A DNA stretch of 64,000 nucleotides from Petrosia ficiformis (lineage: Eukaryota; Porifera; Demospongiae; Haplosclerida; Petrosiidae), in the NCBI GenBank assembly GCA_947044365.1, contig OX345646.1, forward strand, positions 3,480,827-3,544,826. Reading direction: 5' to 3'. Below the pieces are notes generated by a model. It made no database searches. It had not been told where the DNA came from and saw only the letters and a program-made list of their open reading frames with translations. The translations under genes and the position numbers were made by a program. Below, piece after piece: positions 47,109 through 60,000 of the stretch. How positions within the stretch are numbered: the stretch's first letter is position 1; each line of letters starts with the position of its first letter.

Positions 47109-47729
47109 AGACAGACTAAGCCATGGTGATCCATAATGGAGGTATCTTTTCTCCATTGCGGGAGAGGGAGTAGTAGATGTTGACACAGGTCTTATAACAC
47201 TACAAATAATCTTTCAACCTATGGGAGCACTCCCACCTGAGAATTCAGCATCTTTTCTCCAAATCTATTTTACTTTGTTTCTTGTCTATAGGGTGTTGTC
47301 ACAATTCATTTCCACCATTATTAGTTTTGAAGATGTAATACAAAATGATTATATGATATATGATATTGTGGATTTATCATTTTATATATCATTTCATATA
47401 ATGATATATAAACTTTATCCTGAAATTATTTAAAGGACTATTCTCTCTTCAGTTTATCTGTTAGGAATAATTAAATATGAAATGATTAGTATATTAATAA
47501 TAGATTACTGTTTTAATAATTCTTATAATGTAATATCAAACATAACATGATAATAGAAGATTGATTCTATGAGACTACAACCAAATGAAATAGTTCATTA
47601 ATATAATTAATATAATATTATAAATCATTATTTTAAATACATCAAATTTCTAGTGTTTATATTCCTATTATTATTTATAATGTTCCTTTCTTCATAGATT
47701 CTCACAGAAGAGTTATAGTTTGATATATC

Positions 47730-47802
47730 AAGCTATTAGAGTATTTAATGAAATCTACTACTGATAATGTTAATTACAAAACACATCACAATTATCAGGT
47801 AT
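47730..47802 (+). pseudogene. First exon of the small unknown gene, start lost
   Basis: The sequence matches 20,609-20,685, but ATCAATGGAAGAGTTATT is reduced to ATCAAGCTATT, so the ATG is gone. The donor context is also changed (TATCAG|GTATCA). The later exons are absent: copy B breaks off near 48,530. Confidence 0.6.
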
Positions 47803-48107
47803 CATTATCATCATGTATTTATGACTCACATTTGCTTACCCACATTTGAACTACATTGTGTATATTTAAATATTTGTTTGTGTCATATATGAGTTGTATA
47901 CATACATATAGTTGCTAAGGAAGTTTCATCATTCTGGGGAGGGAGGGGTGTTTGCTAAATTTATTGTCATATATCATATCTGAACATACATGTACATGTA
48001 TATCCAGGCTACATTATGTTCTGTAGATCTTCTTAGGGATTTTTATCTTCTTTTTCTTGAAGTTAGAAGCCATCATCATTTCTGTTTGCAAAATCATTAT
48101 TTTTTAA

Positions 48108-48530
48108 CCCTTTATAACCCACTGATGTCTTCAGACATCCAGATGAATTAACTTTTAATTCCCATTGTTGTCTACTGATGTCTAAGTATCAATGGTTGTG
48201 TTTTGAAGCCCTTTGCGATATTGTCAACCAAATTTGGAGTGTACTAAATGTGCTTTATGCTGTGCAAATGTCGAAGCTATACAAATAACCAATTATAAGT
48301 GATTAAATTGACAAAGATGCTAAGTGCGGGTGTTGACACTGACCACTGCACTTTCAAACACTCGCCTTGCTGCTTTCCTCCAACTAACGAAGCATGATTT
48401 TGGTATCTTGACTCTGTTAGAAGGGGTTCTGTCTAACTAAGTTTGTTGGAGAGTTATAGAGTTGAAAATAGTTACATGTAGTTATTATACTTGAAATTAA
48501 TTTGGGTATGTGAAGAAAAACGTCCAGTTA
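48108..48530. mobile_element. PiggyBac-like MITE, right end lost (copy B)
   Basis: It begins CCCTTTATAACCCACT after TTAA (48,104-48,107). The right end breaks where it meets the truncated Tc1-like MITE. Confidence 0.75.
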
Positions 48531-48550
48531 TGGAGGTTAAAAGAATTAGA

Positions 48551-48739
48551 TGTTAAACGCTCCGCCCCCACATATTTTTAGGAAAAACAGAAATGCACAA
48601 TTTAATTATAGGTTAATTATTAATGCGAACGATCAGCATCATTTTTCAAAAACGATTGCAACTGTAATTTCCAACGAATGGAGCCGTAAAACGATTGTAG
48701 AACAATTACGAAACGTTAACTTTTTTATGTCCTCTACTG
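48551..48739. mobile_element. Half of the Tc1/mariner-like MITE
   Basis: Matches the left third of 34,697-35,376 in inverted orientation, ending GTTAACTTTTTTATGTCC then TCTACTG before TA. Confidence 0.82.
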
Positions 48740-48760
48740 TACATGTATATATATATATAT

Positions 48761-49152
48761 ATATGTGACCAGCTCTGCGAAAACCAGTCAATTATAAATT
48801 GGAGATATGATAGAGATTTCTGAATTGTTCAGGTGGCCACTGTTTTATTACATAAAATGCTTCACAAATGTTTACCTGTCTTCTGATACCTTTAGCAAGT
48901 CGTAGAGACTTCACTGTGCTTCACTAGCTACTGCTAAATAAATTGTTAATCATTAGTTTTAATGGTTAAGAAATCGATTTAATTGTGTTTTTCCCTTAAT
49001 GAAGTATTTGTGACTAGAATGGTTTAATCGCTGACTGTAGCTTTGTTGTTTACATGATTGGTACATGTATGTATAATACATGTGTATATTATTCTAGAGC
49101 TAATCTTGATCCATAAGACAATAGGTTTTTGCAGAGCCAGTGACATATACAT
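48761..49152. mobile_element. TIR element, TGTGACC family, diverged member
   Basis: Ends ATATGTGACCAGCTCTGCGA and, inverted, GCAGAGCCAGTGACATATAC. The interior matches, reversed, that of 61,097-61,533 (shared phrases GAAGTATTTGTGA and CTTCGCTAGCC-like text). Confidence 0.75.
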
Positions 49153-49725
49153 ATTTATTTTATTTATTTATTTATTTATTTAAAATTGATTTCCATGGCA
49201 GGTCTGCAGTACAGCTCTTTGTATTTTGTTTTATAGCAGTGTGAGTACTTAGGGTTATATGGAAGTGATTTTGGGTCCTACATGTTAGCTTCCCAACCAT
49301 ATTTGCATGTTTTTTGGGTTTTGACATCCCTGCATCTTTCATTTTCATTGAAAAGGTTTTTTATATTTCTTTGTAAGTACATGTAGTAGGCTTGTCATGT
49401 ATATACAGTGTATGGAGTTACTTGTTTCTCTATGTTATATACATGTACATACTGTTAATATTAATTAAGGCTTCAATGAATAGTGGTTTTAAAAATTATT
49501 ATATTCAAATACTCTCTTGTTCTTTATTTCTATCGAAATATCAAGAGTTATATGTACTGTAGCTTATCATTTTACTGTAAGTAACTACTATATAACTGTA
49601 ACCTTAGTGGATTGATGAGGGAACATACACATGTACAAATGTATATATAGGCACAGTTACTTACACATGTACAGTGTACATGTAGATACACACACTGTAG
49701 ATAGTACATTCAGTACATGTAGATC

Positions 49726-50192
49726 TACATACACTATAGATAGATACATAGATCTACATACACTATAGATAGATACATAGATCTACATACACTATAGATA
49801 GATACATAGATCTATGTGCATACACAATAGATAGATACATAGATCTACATACACTATAGATAGATACATAGATCTACATACACTATAGATAGATACATAG
49901 ACACTATAGATAGATACATAGATCTACATACACTATAGATAGATACATAGATCTGCATACACTATAGATAGATACATAGATCTACATACACTATAGATAG
50001 ATACATAGATCTACATACACTATAGATAGATACATAAATCTACATACACTATAGATAGATACATAGATCTACATACACTATAGATAGATACATAGATCTA
50101 CATACACTATAGATAGATACATAGATTTACATACACTATAGATAGATACATAGATCTATGTGCATACACAATAGATAGATACATAGATCTAT
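49726..50192 (+). repeat. Minisatellite, about 29-bp unit, about 16 copies
   Basis: Unit: AGATCTACATACACTATAGA followed by TAGATACAT. Most units are identical; a few have the variant ATCTATGTGCATACACAATA. Shorter arrays of the same unit lie at 24,290-24,400 and 57,240-57,445. Confidence 0.95.
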
Positions 50193-50199
50193 GTAAATA

Positions 50200-50750
50200 G
50201 ACAGATAAAAAGAAGGTATTTCCTGATGCACTTGTTGTCACTAACGTAGAAGGTTAAGGCTGGTAATGAGAGGGAATTATTATAAATCTGTTTGTGATAT
50301 CAGATTTGTACACAGCTTATTTTGTAGTGATAAAATGAATAATTTTTGGTTTATAATTTTGTGTGTGCAAGTGTATGTGTGTGTATCTGTAAAACTGTGT
50401 GTGTGTGTGTCTCCATTTGAGGCAACCCGTGCTTGTATAAAGCACAGCAAAGTAGATGGGGGGGGGGGGGGAGGCTGATGGCATCCCCCAAGAAACATTG
50501 TTTACACACTGTCATGTTGGAATACTGAAATTTATATATTTAAAAGAAGGGAAGACAAACTTGAAGGTCGGGAAGATTCCCCCCTTTCCCCATCAATAAA
50601 ACCCTGTATTTACATGTAGTACATACGTGTGTACAGTACATTATTGTATAGTCTAATTATTTACAGGTACATGTATATTGTAGTTAGTGTACATGTAGTA
50701 TAATGTAAGTATAGATAATATAGTATATGTACATGTTAGTATACTTACCA
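50200..50750. repeat. Duplicated spacer (partner 57,450-58,020)
   Basis: Contains a GTGTGTGT stretch and a run of about 14 G at 50,458-50,471 (nine G in the partner). The 70-codon frame across it reads simple repeats and is not a gene. Confidence 0.75.
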
Positions 50751-51159
50751 TACATGTACATGCAAGTAATGAGGTTCTTTTCCAAACCAGACTTCAAAAA
50801 TGAAGAAATTTATTATATCGACTACCATAGAAATGGTTTGTTTGATAATGTCATATAATGATATATGTACATTATGTGTACATGTATACATGTGTATTAG
50901 TGTTGTTTAGTTAACCCTTTACACTCCATTATTAAACTGGACATTTTCTTTACATTCCCAAATTAATTTTCAATAAATATGTGTGGGCTATTGTAACTAA
51001 CTCTTTTCACCTCTATAACTCTCTAGTTGAATTTCTAGCTCACTTTGCTGGAAATAAGAAAGCTATAAATGTAAAATTTTTTGCTTAGCTACATTTACCA
51101 GTGAGAAGATAGCCAGGAGAGTGCTTGAAAGTTTAGTAGTCCAAAGGGTTGGTTGAACA

Positions 51160-51546
51160 AGTGTACATGTATATTGAGAAAAAAAACATCCCGCTTTACA
51201 AATTGAAGTGAAGAGAAAAGTATCCCTATGACTGCTTTGTGGTGTCCATCATTCAGTAATCATGGCTAACTTTATGATGCCTGAAACACATCAGCCTATT
51301 ATAGTTATTAGTTTGATTATCTACTCTGTTTACCTTTTAAAGAACCTTGGAGAACTTGAAGAATATATTTCAGGTAGGATAGCTAGCTATTTGTTCCATA
51401 AGCTATATACACAGTTTTCTTTCTGCTGGTCTGTAGAGCTTGATCCATGTTCTTTTACGCGCCACACCCAATTATTGACCGAGCTCCCGGGAATGATATA
51501 ACTTCCTTAACTACATATACGACTCATACTTGCATAGATGACACAA

Positions 51547-51584
<38 letters not shown>

Positions 51585-51970
51585 GTAGTTCGAACCCGTG
51601 GGAAAGCAATCGTAGGGATGGCCCTACGGGCCATAAAAATATCTAAGGACTTCATAAATACGATATGGCTTGCATGATGTTCATGGGAATTACATGTTAA
51701 TTATATTGTAATTTGGACATCTGTAGATAGCAAAGGATTATAAAGTGTTAAAATCCCTTGCAATACCTAAATTGACAACTGACTAATAATTATTATTTAT
51801 ATCCTTTATATTACTTGTGAGAAGGTATATAGTAATATTATAATTACATGTACATGTAGAAGTGATCATTATTGTCATACTGAAAAACATCGTGTGTACA
51901 TGTAGTATGCTTTGCTAATCTTGCCTCACATACAAAAACATACTAAATTCTGAAACAGGAAAGTGAAAAA
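51160..51970. other. Repeat mosaic inside copy C
   Basis: It holds pieces related to the gene intron at 10,930-11,080 (CATGGCTAACTTTATGATGC), to the 38,251 insertion, a (TA)n run at 51,550-51,583, and a piece related to 11,865-11,900 (GGAAAGCAATCGTAGGGATGG-like). None of it shows a supported gene. Confidence 0.5.
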
Positions 51971-53285
51971 TGCTGGTAGTCACTGGAAATCAAACTCCAA
52001 AGTCCAGGCTAATGTCTTCAGCCACCAGTACTCACACCACTGAGGTTTAAGAGGATTGTGAAGTGCTGATGATTTTGTGGTTGTCATACATGTACATGTA
52101 GCTCAGTGGTGAGAGCACTGGTGGCTGATGTCAGTGGCTCTGGGTTGGATTCCCAGTGACAACCAGCGTTTTTCACTTTCCTCTTTCAGCCTCCATAATC
52201 AGAATGTCGCATTTATTTTATGCATATAATATACATGTAACTCTATATGATTATAAATATCATGTACATGTACATCTACGTGTATGTACATGTACATGTG
52301 TACATGTATACATGTGTGTATTTACTGGGGCTGAGGGTAAGGCTCAACTTCCCTGAATGCACACATTATTAACAACCATACAATTGTACCAATGTGTGTA
52401 TGATCAAACACTAAAGTGGGTGTGACAGCAAGCCTTAATCCATCTTTAAACCTTTTCATAAGCCAAAGGGAGTTATATATGCATATAATATACAATGTAC
52501 ATGTAACTCTATATGATTATAAATATCATGTTTCCACATGGAGTGAAGAACTATGACTGCATACAAAGTTGGACAGAGCCCTAAGTTTCTGGATTATCAA
52601 ACTTTTTTTCATCTGAATTCTTCTAAGAGAATCTAACATTAAAATCTTTGCTGTTTGGCTTGTTAACTACACCATATTCCAGGATTACTAAATGTTAATT
52701 AAACAATGCAATGTTAAAAGTGCTATATGTTCCAGTCTATACTACATAATAATTATACTACAAATACGAAACTTAAACCCCACCTTTGTATATGTATGTG
52801 CATGTACATGTACATGTACAGTGTGTACATATGTAAACATGTTTGTACAAGTATGTACATGTACATGTACATGTATGTACAGTATGTACATGTATGTACA
52901 TGTATAATCATGTATCATGTATGTAGTTCCATAAAGGGCCACTGACCTCTGTTCCTTATTGTGTTTTATGTATTCATCGTACATTTCTTTGAATGTGTAA
53001 TAACACAATAAAATATTTTTATAATAGAACATTTTGGCCAAAGACATTTATCAGCCTATTGTAGTTGAATAAGGCCTTTGGGATTAAGCTTCTTGATGTG
53101 CGTGTATGTAGTTATATGTACATGTATATTCATGTATGTGCATGTGTATGTATGTATAGATGGGTATTCATTATGTACATGTACATGTATGTATATGTAT
53201 AATAATACTAAGATTATTGAAATGTTACTTGTCATTATATAACTAGTTTTGGAAATAGATTTAAAAGAAATGCTGAATTCACAGG

Positions 53286-53348
53286 TGTCAAACCCACGAT
53301 CCTGGTTAGCTAGGTCATTGTTCTACTAACTAAGCCATGGGGACTCAG
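53286..53348 (-). repeat. tRNA-like sequence (copy C)
   Basis: Shortened relative of 19,921-19,990. Confidence 0.5.
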
Positions 53349-53971
53349 GAGACAGACTAAGCCATGGTGGTCCATAATGGATGTATCTTTTCTCCTTTGG
53401 GGGGAGAGGGTGGGGTAGAGGTTGACACAGGTCTAATAACACTACGAATAATCTTTCAACCTATAGGAGCACTCCCACCTGAGAATTCAGCATCTTTTCT
53501 CCAAATCTATTTTACTTTGTTTCTTGTCTATAGGGTGTTGTCACAATTCATTTCCACCATTATTAGTTTTGAAGATGTAATACAAAATGATTATATGATA
53601 TATGATATTGTGGATTTATCATTTTATATATCATTTCATATAATGATATATAAACTTTATCCTGAAATTATTTAAAGGACTATTCTCTCTTCAGTTTATC
53701 TGTTAGGAATAATTAAATATGAAATGATTAGTCTATTAATAAAAGATTACTGTTTTAATAATTCTTATAATGAAATATCAAACATAACATGATAATAGAA
53801 GATTGATTCTATGAAACTACAACCAAATGAAATAGTTCATTAATACAATTAATATAATATTATAAATCATTATTTTAAATACATCAAATTTCTAGTGTTT
53901 ATATTCCTATTATTATTTATAATGTTCCTTTCTTCATAGATTCTCACAGAAGAGTTATAGTTTGATATATC

Positions 53972-54048
53972 AATGGAAGAGCTATTAGAGTCTTTAATGA
54001 AATCTACTACTGATGAGGTTAATTACAAAACACATCCCAATTATCAAG
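53972..54048 (+). CDS. First coding exon of the small unknown gene (copy 3)
   Basis: Encodes the same residues as 20,609-20,685 (MEELLESLMKSTTDEVNYK onward) with the same leader and donor CAAG|GTATCA. Only synonymous change is visible in the exon (TTA to CTA). Confidence 0.4.
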
Positions 54049-54403
54049 GTATCATATCATTATCATCATGTATTTATGACTCACATTTGCTTACCCACAT
54101 TTGAACTACATTGTGTATATTTAAATATTTGTTTGTGTCACATATGAGTTGTATACATACATGTAGTTGCTAAGGAAGTTTCATCATTCTGGGGAGGTAG
54201 GGATGTTTGCTCAATTTATTGTCATGGAACATACATGTATCTGAACATAAATGTACATGTGCAAGTATATCCAGGCTACATTTACATGTATGTACATGTG
54301 TATGTGCTGTAAATGGCTTTTTTCTCCTTATATCTTAATTTTTGTTGATGTTACATTGTATAGGCCATCATCATTTCTGTTTTGCAAAATAATTAATTTT
54401 TAA

Positions 54404-54857
54404 CCCTTTATAACCCATTGACATCTTCAGACATCCAAATTAATTAACTTTTAATTTCTATTAATGTCTACAGACGTCATGTGTATCAATGGTTGTGTTT
54501 TGAAGTCCTTTGTGATATTTTTCAACCAAATTTGGACACAAGACAGCGTACTAAATGTGCTTTATGCTGTGCAAATGTCAAAGCTATACAAATAACCAAT
54601 TATAAGTGATTGAATTGACAAAGATGTTAAGTGCGGTTGTTGACACTGGCCACTGTACTTTCAAACACTCGCCTTGGTGCTTTCCTCCAACTAACGAAGC
54701 ATGATTTTGGTATCTTGACTTTGTTAGAAGGTGCTCTGTCTAACTAAGTTTGTTGGAGAGTTATAGAGGTGAAAATAGTTACATGTAGTTATTATACTTG
54801 AAAATTAATTTTGGAATGTGAAGAAAAACGTCCAGTTTAATAATGGGGTATAAAGGG
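54404..54857. mobile_element. PiggyBac-like MITE, complete (copy C)
   Basis: 454 bp, flanked by TTAA at 54,400-54,403 and 54,858-54,861. Same site as 21,046-21,499. Confidence 0.88.
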
Positions 54858-56029
54858 TTAATTAAATACCAATAATATCACCCAATCATTCAGAAATTTT
54901 AGGACATGTTCTGTAAGAAAACATTGAATTTACTATACTTTGAGATTACATTTGGTAGTCAAATCAATCTTGTCCACTCAAATCTAGAGGGAAGTGGGAA
55001 TGAATAATCTCATACCTCACCCCTCCTTGATATGTGTGAAACTATGATGATTATAGTATATGTACGTACAGTATATACATGTACATGTACATGTACACAT
55101 GTATCTAGGGTTCAGTGATATTGACAGATATGTATACCTGATGTGATTATTACAATTATTACATACGCATGTACAATTATGTATTCTTAATGTGAGGTAA
55201 TAGTTACTACAAATAAGTACTAACGGAACACAAACTAAAATTAAAGAATTAGTTGCTATTCCTAACAGACAGTCTCAGTAGTGTTCATTAAAGCTAATTT
55301 ATATGTATGATAATTATTATAATATATTAGTATAATGGTAGTCATCATCATGAGTGACTACTACTGGGAGAGTTATAAGTATGATAAAGTTTAGACTCAG
55401 GCATACAGAAGAGGTGGGGTCACCCTGTGATTTGAAAACCATTCTACTCTAATAACAAACAACTTTGTAAATGCAGTATAAAGTAGTAAAAGTAAATATA
55501 ATATATAATTGTACATATCATACACATACATGTACATGTATAAACAGGATTTCATTTTGATGGTAGAGGACATTTGCCCCACCCCCTCCTACCTTCTTGT
55601 TAATCTCTAAATTCACAAACAGTGTTAATGAAACCCAATACAAGTATTAATCAATGTATGCTATCATATTCATGTAGCAATTCAATTGTTTAGTATATGG
55701 TTAATGATTTTAAAATAGAAAAGCAAAATTTAAAATTTTTACAAAGTTACCACATCCACATAGTGTTATTATAATCATATTCTATAGGTGTGTGTATTTA
55801 TGTGTGTCTATTAATAACAACATCATATGAATATTGATACTATGAACAAGTTACTAGTATACATGTAATAATAGTGATAGTCTTTATATTAAGCCTTTTA
55901 GAAACATGTATTTGTATAATTCATGATTACTGTTTCCATGGTAATCATTTAATATATAAATGAGTACATGAATACACAACTGATCTTGTGTTAAGTCTAT
56001 CACTGACAAAGTAACTTAATCAATATCCT

Positions 56030-56031
<2 letters not shown>

Positions 56032-56111
<80 letters not shown>
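56032..56111 (+). repeat. (TC)n microsatellite
   Basis: Counterpart of 22,670-22,754, a few bases shorter. Confidence 0.97.
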
Positions 56112-56113
<2 letters not shown>

Positions 56114-56447
56114 TAAGCTATAATATATATGTATTTAATTATTTATTTTATTTAATTTTTACTTTTAAATTTAGTTTCCGTGTCATGTCTGCTACTTTTG
56201 CAGGCGACCTCGCCTACTGCCTAGCATTTTAAATTGTCCAGGTCAGAGGTCGAAATAATTCCCTATGTAATGGTGGTATTAGGTATCCTGTTGATGTCTG
56301 GCCAATTAATCTCTGTGTGTACATGTATGAGTGTTTGTGTAATGTACAATATATGTTTTGTTTGTTTCTGAGCTAACAACTATTAAACTGCACATGTCAA
56401 TGGGCCATTTCATGCATGGTTATTACATTAGCTCTTCTCTCTCTATA

Positions 56448-56577
56448 GCATGCTATTGTTTTGAAACTCCACACATTGACAGCCATGCCTTTGAGTATTC
56501 ATTCCATACAAGTACGAGTCTTACTCCAGAGGACCTTAAACCAGAACCAACCTTTATCTTTACCTACCACAAGAATT
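56448..56577 (+). CDS. Second exon of the small unknown gene (copy 3)
   Basis: Identical in translation to 23,091-23,220, with the same acceptor CTCTATAG and donor TTG|GTAAAT. Confidence 0.45.
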
Positions 56578-56673
56578 TGGTAAATACACATGTACATGTA
56601 TAATGTAATTATGTGTATGTAGAGCTCAAAGTTAATACTTGTACTGACAACTAAAAAATCAGTTGTCTTCCCA

Positions 56674-56700
56674 GGACAATTATCTCCAGCCACCATATTG
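56674..56700 (+). CDS. Possible last exon of the small unknown gene (copy 3)
   Basis: After TTGTCTTCCCAG the frame reads DNYLQPPY and TGA. A short indel relative to 23,317-23,367 changes the last residues. Confidence 0.33.
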
Positions 56701-57239
56701 AATTGTCACATGTACAGTAGCATTGTAAATTGATTGATCTAGTTTGGGTTTCTGGAATGCCTCAAGAATGACACTATGGTTATTAATTACTACAATACTA
56801 TTAATTTCACTTGAGAATTAAAAACATTAATTAATGTTAGATAATAATAATATTATTAATTGTCCTAGACTATCAAAATTTTGTCCATGTTGACAACTGA
56901 TATCTACATTTAGTTTCAATCCTGGTAATATCAATTGTAAGTAGTAGGCTTGTCATGTACATTGTATGGAGGTACTTGTTTTCTCTATGTTATATACATA
57001 CTGTATATATTAATTAAGGCTTCAATGAATAGGGGTTTCAAAAATCAAAAAAACATATTTTATCTAGCAAATTAATATTCAAATACTCTCTTGCTGTTTA
57101 TTTCTATTGAATTATATGTACAGTAGCTTATCATTTTGTAAGTAACTACTATATAACCATAACCTCAGTGGATTGATGAGGGAACAGGCACTGTTACATA
57201 CATGTACATGTAGATACATGTACACACACTGTAGATACA

Positions 57240-57445
57240 TGTAGATACATAGATCTACACACAATAAAGAAAGATACATGTACATAGATCTACAAACACT
57301 ATAGATAGATACATAGTTCTACATACACTATAGATGGATACATAGATCTACATACACTATAGATAGATACATAGATCTACACTATAGATAGATACATAGA
57401 TCTACATACACTATAGATACATGTAGATACATAGATCTATGTAAA
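57240..57445 (+). repeat. Minisatellite, about 29-bp unit, degenerate
   Basis: Same unit as 49,726-50,192 but fewer and less regular copies, mixed with TACATGTA. Confidence 0.88.
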
Positions 57446-58129
57446 TAGACAGATAAAAAGAAGGTGTTTCCTGATGCATTTGTTGTCACTGACATAGAAG
57501 GTTAAGGCTGGTAATGAGAGGGAATTATTGTAAATCTTTTTGTGATAGCAGATTCGTACACAGCTTATGTTGTAGTGATAAAATGAATAATTTGTGGTTT
57601 ATGATTTTGTGTGTGCAAGTGTATGTGTGTGTATCTGTAATACTGTGTATGTGTGTGTCTCCATTTGAGGCAACCCGTGCTTGTATGAAGCACAGCAAAG
57701 TAGATGGGGGGGGGAGGCTGGGGGCATCCCCCAGAAACACACTGTCATGTTGGAATACTGAAATTTATATATTTAAAAGAAGGAAAGACAAACTTAAAGG
57801 TCGGGAAGATTCCCTCCTTTCCCCATCAATAAAACCCTGTATTTACATGTAGTACATACATGTGTACATGTATGTGTACATGTACATGTATGTACACATA
57901 CATGTATCTACATTTTTGTGTACATTATTGTATAGTATAATTATTTACAGGTACATGTATATTGTAGTTAGTGTACATGTAGTATACATGTAAGTATAGA
58001 TAATATAGTATATGTACATGTTAGTATACTGTACATCATTAATTTTATGTACATGTACATGTACGTATATGTGTAAATGTAACTTATGTTATATCATGTA
58101 CGTATATGTATAAATGTAATTATGTTCAG

Positions 58130-58290
58130 TGGTGTGGAAACAGCCAGTCATGCAGGACATTGTCCGATAAATCTAGTGAATGTCCGGTAAATTGAAACAA
58201 ACCTTTATACTAAGTATATGGGGAACAGGACAAGTGTGATGAAAATAGGTCAAAATGTCCGGCAGTTGGCTCAATGTTTCCACACCCCTG
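58130..58290. mobile_element. Small TIR element (GTGTGGAAACA ends)
   Basis: Ends GGTGTGGAAACA and TGTTTCCACACC enclose about 160 bp with three TGTCCGG-type motifs. A related fragment lies at 28,535-28,600. Confidence 0.7.
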
Positions 58291-58769
58291 CTTATGTTAT
58301 ATTATACATGTACAGTCTATAATCTTTATGTGTTATATTAATCTTGTTTAGATTATAGTGGAGGAGGAGGTGCTGGTGGATTCGGTTAGAGTGCTTTCAA
58401 TTTTGTTGTAGGGGATTGAGTAGGTGCTGGTGGAACTAATTTTCAATGAGGTACATTTGTAATTCCATAAACCCACAATGATAATTGTTTTTATCTACAG
58501 TGACTCTAGACTCCTTGCTTAGCTCTATTAGGGATACTACTGATTTTTCATTTCCAACCTCATTTGTAAGTAATTTCACACAACCCATACAACACTCATA
58601 ACACCAAACCCATCCCATATTTGTAGCTAATAATCCAAGACAGCATACAATAATATACATATACAACCAAGCACTATCTTCATCCAAATCTTACCACTAC
58701 CATTCCATATCAACAGTCTTTGATGTATAGTAGAGGTCAAAGTATTAGCTAGATTGCCAATAGTGATAG

Positions 58770-60000
58770 TTTGATATATCAATGGAAGAGCTATTAGAGT
58801 TTTAGTATCTTTACTAATGATAAGGTTAATAATTACAAAACACACTACAATTAACAAGGTTTCATATACATGTAGCATTTTTATGGCTTGCGTTTGGTTT
58901 CCCCACATTTGAACTACACATGTACATGTACATGTATATTGTGTATAATTATTTAAATATTTGTTTGTGTCACCAACAGTATATACTAGAGAGGGAGTGT
59001 ATCCCACTAGTAGCACAACCCTGTGAAAAGTACTTGAGTTGAGAAGATGGTAAAAAATACGTGCTAGACCACAGGTGGTACACAAAGCCACAAGCATGTT
59101 AATAGTAGAATGTAGAAAGATATCAAGAATGGCAGAGCTTGAGAGAGATGTTCTATACAAACTGTACAAGCACAGTGATTTTTGCAGGTTATGATAGTAA
59201 TGTTGTTACACAAAATGAAATCCAGCTCTTCCTTGAGACCGCCAGATTTCTTCGCAACTTTCAAGAGAAAGGCCACAAATTCCAAAGTTTTGACAACCTT
59301 TGACAGTGGAAGATCACCTTCCCTAATTCCAGGACGGTTAGAATCAGCAACACGACTTGATAAACGATGTGATCAAACGCTGCACAGAAGGGATCTGTGA
59401 TGGATTGTTTGCTGCATTATCCATCTTTGTTTACATAACTCCTCAATGCCTACTTAACACATGATGATTATGCTGTGAAGGTCACATACGTTTTGCAGGG
59501 CTGTGCTATATCTCTGTGGAAGTGCTATACTCTCCCTCTCTTTCTGTTATATACTCTTGGTGTCACGTATGAGTTGTATACATACATGTAGTTGCTAGGT
59601 TTCATCATTCTGGGTGGAGATTGATTAATTTATGTTTATGGATCATACCTGAATGCATGCCCTGGCTACATTATGTTCTATAGATCATCAATGGGATTTT
59701 GTTCTCCATACATGTATATCTTGTGTTTCATGAAGTTAGAAGCCATCAACATTTCTGGCATTATCGGCCTTTATTTCTAGTATGGCAATACAATCACCAG
59801 TAACTAATGGATCTTATGACTTGTTTTGTCAGGAAAATGTTAAATTTTTGTATACACTGAAGATTACATTTGGTAGTAAAATCAATTTTGTCCACTAACA
59901 TCTAGAGGGGAGTGTGAATAGAAAATCTCATACATGTACCTCACCCCAGCTCTATATGTATGGAACTATGATGATAATAATACATGTGTGTACATGTATT
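58770..60000. repeat. Decayed fourth copy of the 20.6-21.7 kb segment
   Basis: It contains a broken first exon of the small unknown gene at 58,782 (stop after MEELLEF) and the phrases GTTGTATACATACATGTAGT and GATTACATTTGGTAG in the same order as copy A. The piggyBac-like MITE is absent. An inverted copy of 24,430-24,880 is inserted (58,980-59,460). Minus-strand frames of 77-180 codons here cross these junctions and are not genes. Confidence 0.75.
58980..59460 (-). repeat. Inverted copy of 24,430-24,880
   Basis: Shares GACAGTGGAA.ATCACCTTCC-type text, the LERD(I/V)LY phrase and the flanking TGCTATA..TACTCTCCCTCTC. The plus strand encodes FATFKRKATN and TFDSG, related to the minus strand at 24.6 kb. 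The minus strand starts MDNAANNPSQIPSVQR and stops soon after. Both readings are damaged. Confidence 0.75.

Larger units (their letters stand above)
30797..48530. repeat. Segmental duplication, copy B (long block)
   Basis: Head-to-tail copy of 1-21,500. Differences include one ankyrin unit instead of three, a Tc1-like MITE at 34,697-35,376, an insertion at 38,251-38,441, loss of one end of the GC-rich element, a MITE at 46,461-46,672, and retention of the hAT 3' part. Confidence 0.93.
50763..57179. repeat. Segmental duplication, copy C
   Basis: Matches 17,143-23,813 in order. The half up to about 53,300 is diverged and rearranged, with foldback left arm and hAT lost. The half from 53,400 is nearly identical to 20,040-23,813. 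This step in identity suggests a later exchange or a separate event. Confidence 0.88.

Noticed and set aside
47221..47433. 70-codon frame MGALPPENSASF... at 47.2 kb and within 53.4-53.7 kb
   Set aside because: Broken by one extra A in copy A (near 20,225); the second half is an AT-rich near-palindrome (ATATGATATATGATAT), not protein-like.
58627..59169. 180-codon minus-strand frame resembling a membrane protein
   Set aside because: It runs across the junction of a decayed duplicate and an inverted segment and includes TACATGTA repeats; the hydrophobic character follows from AT-rich sequence.
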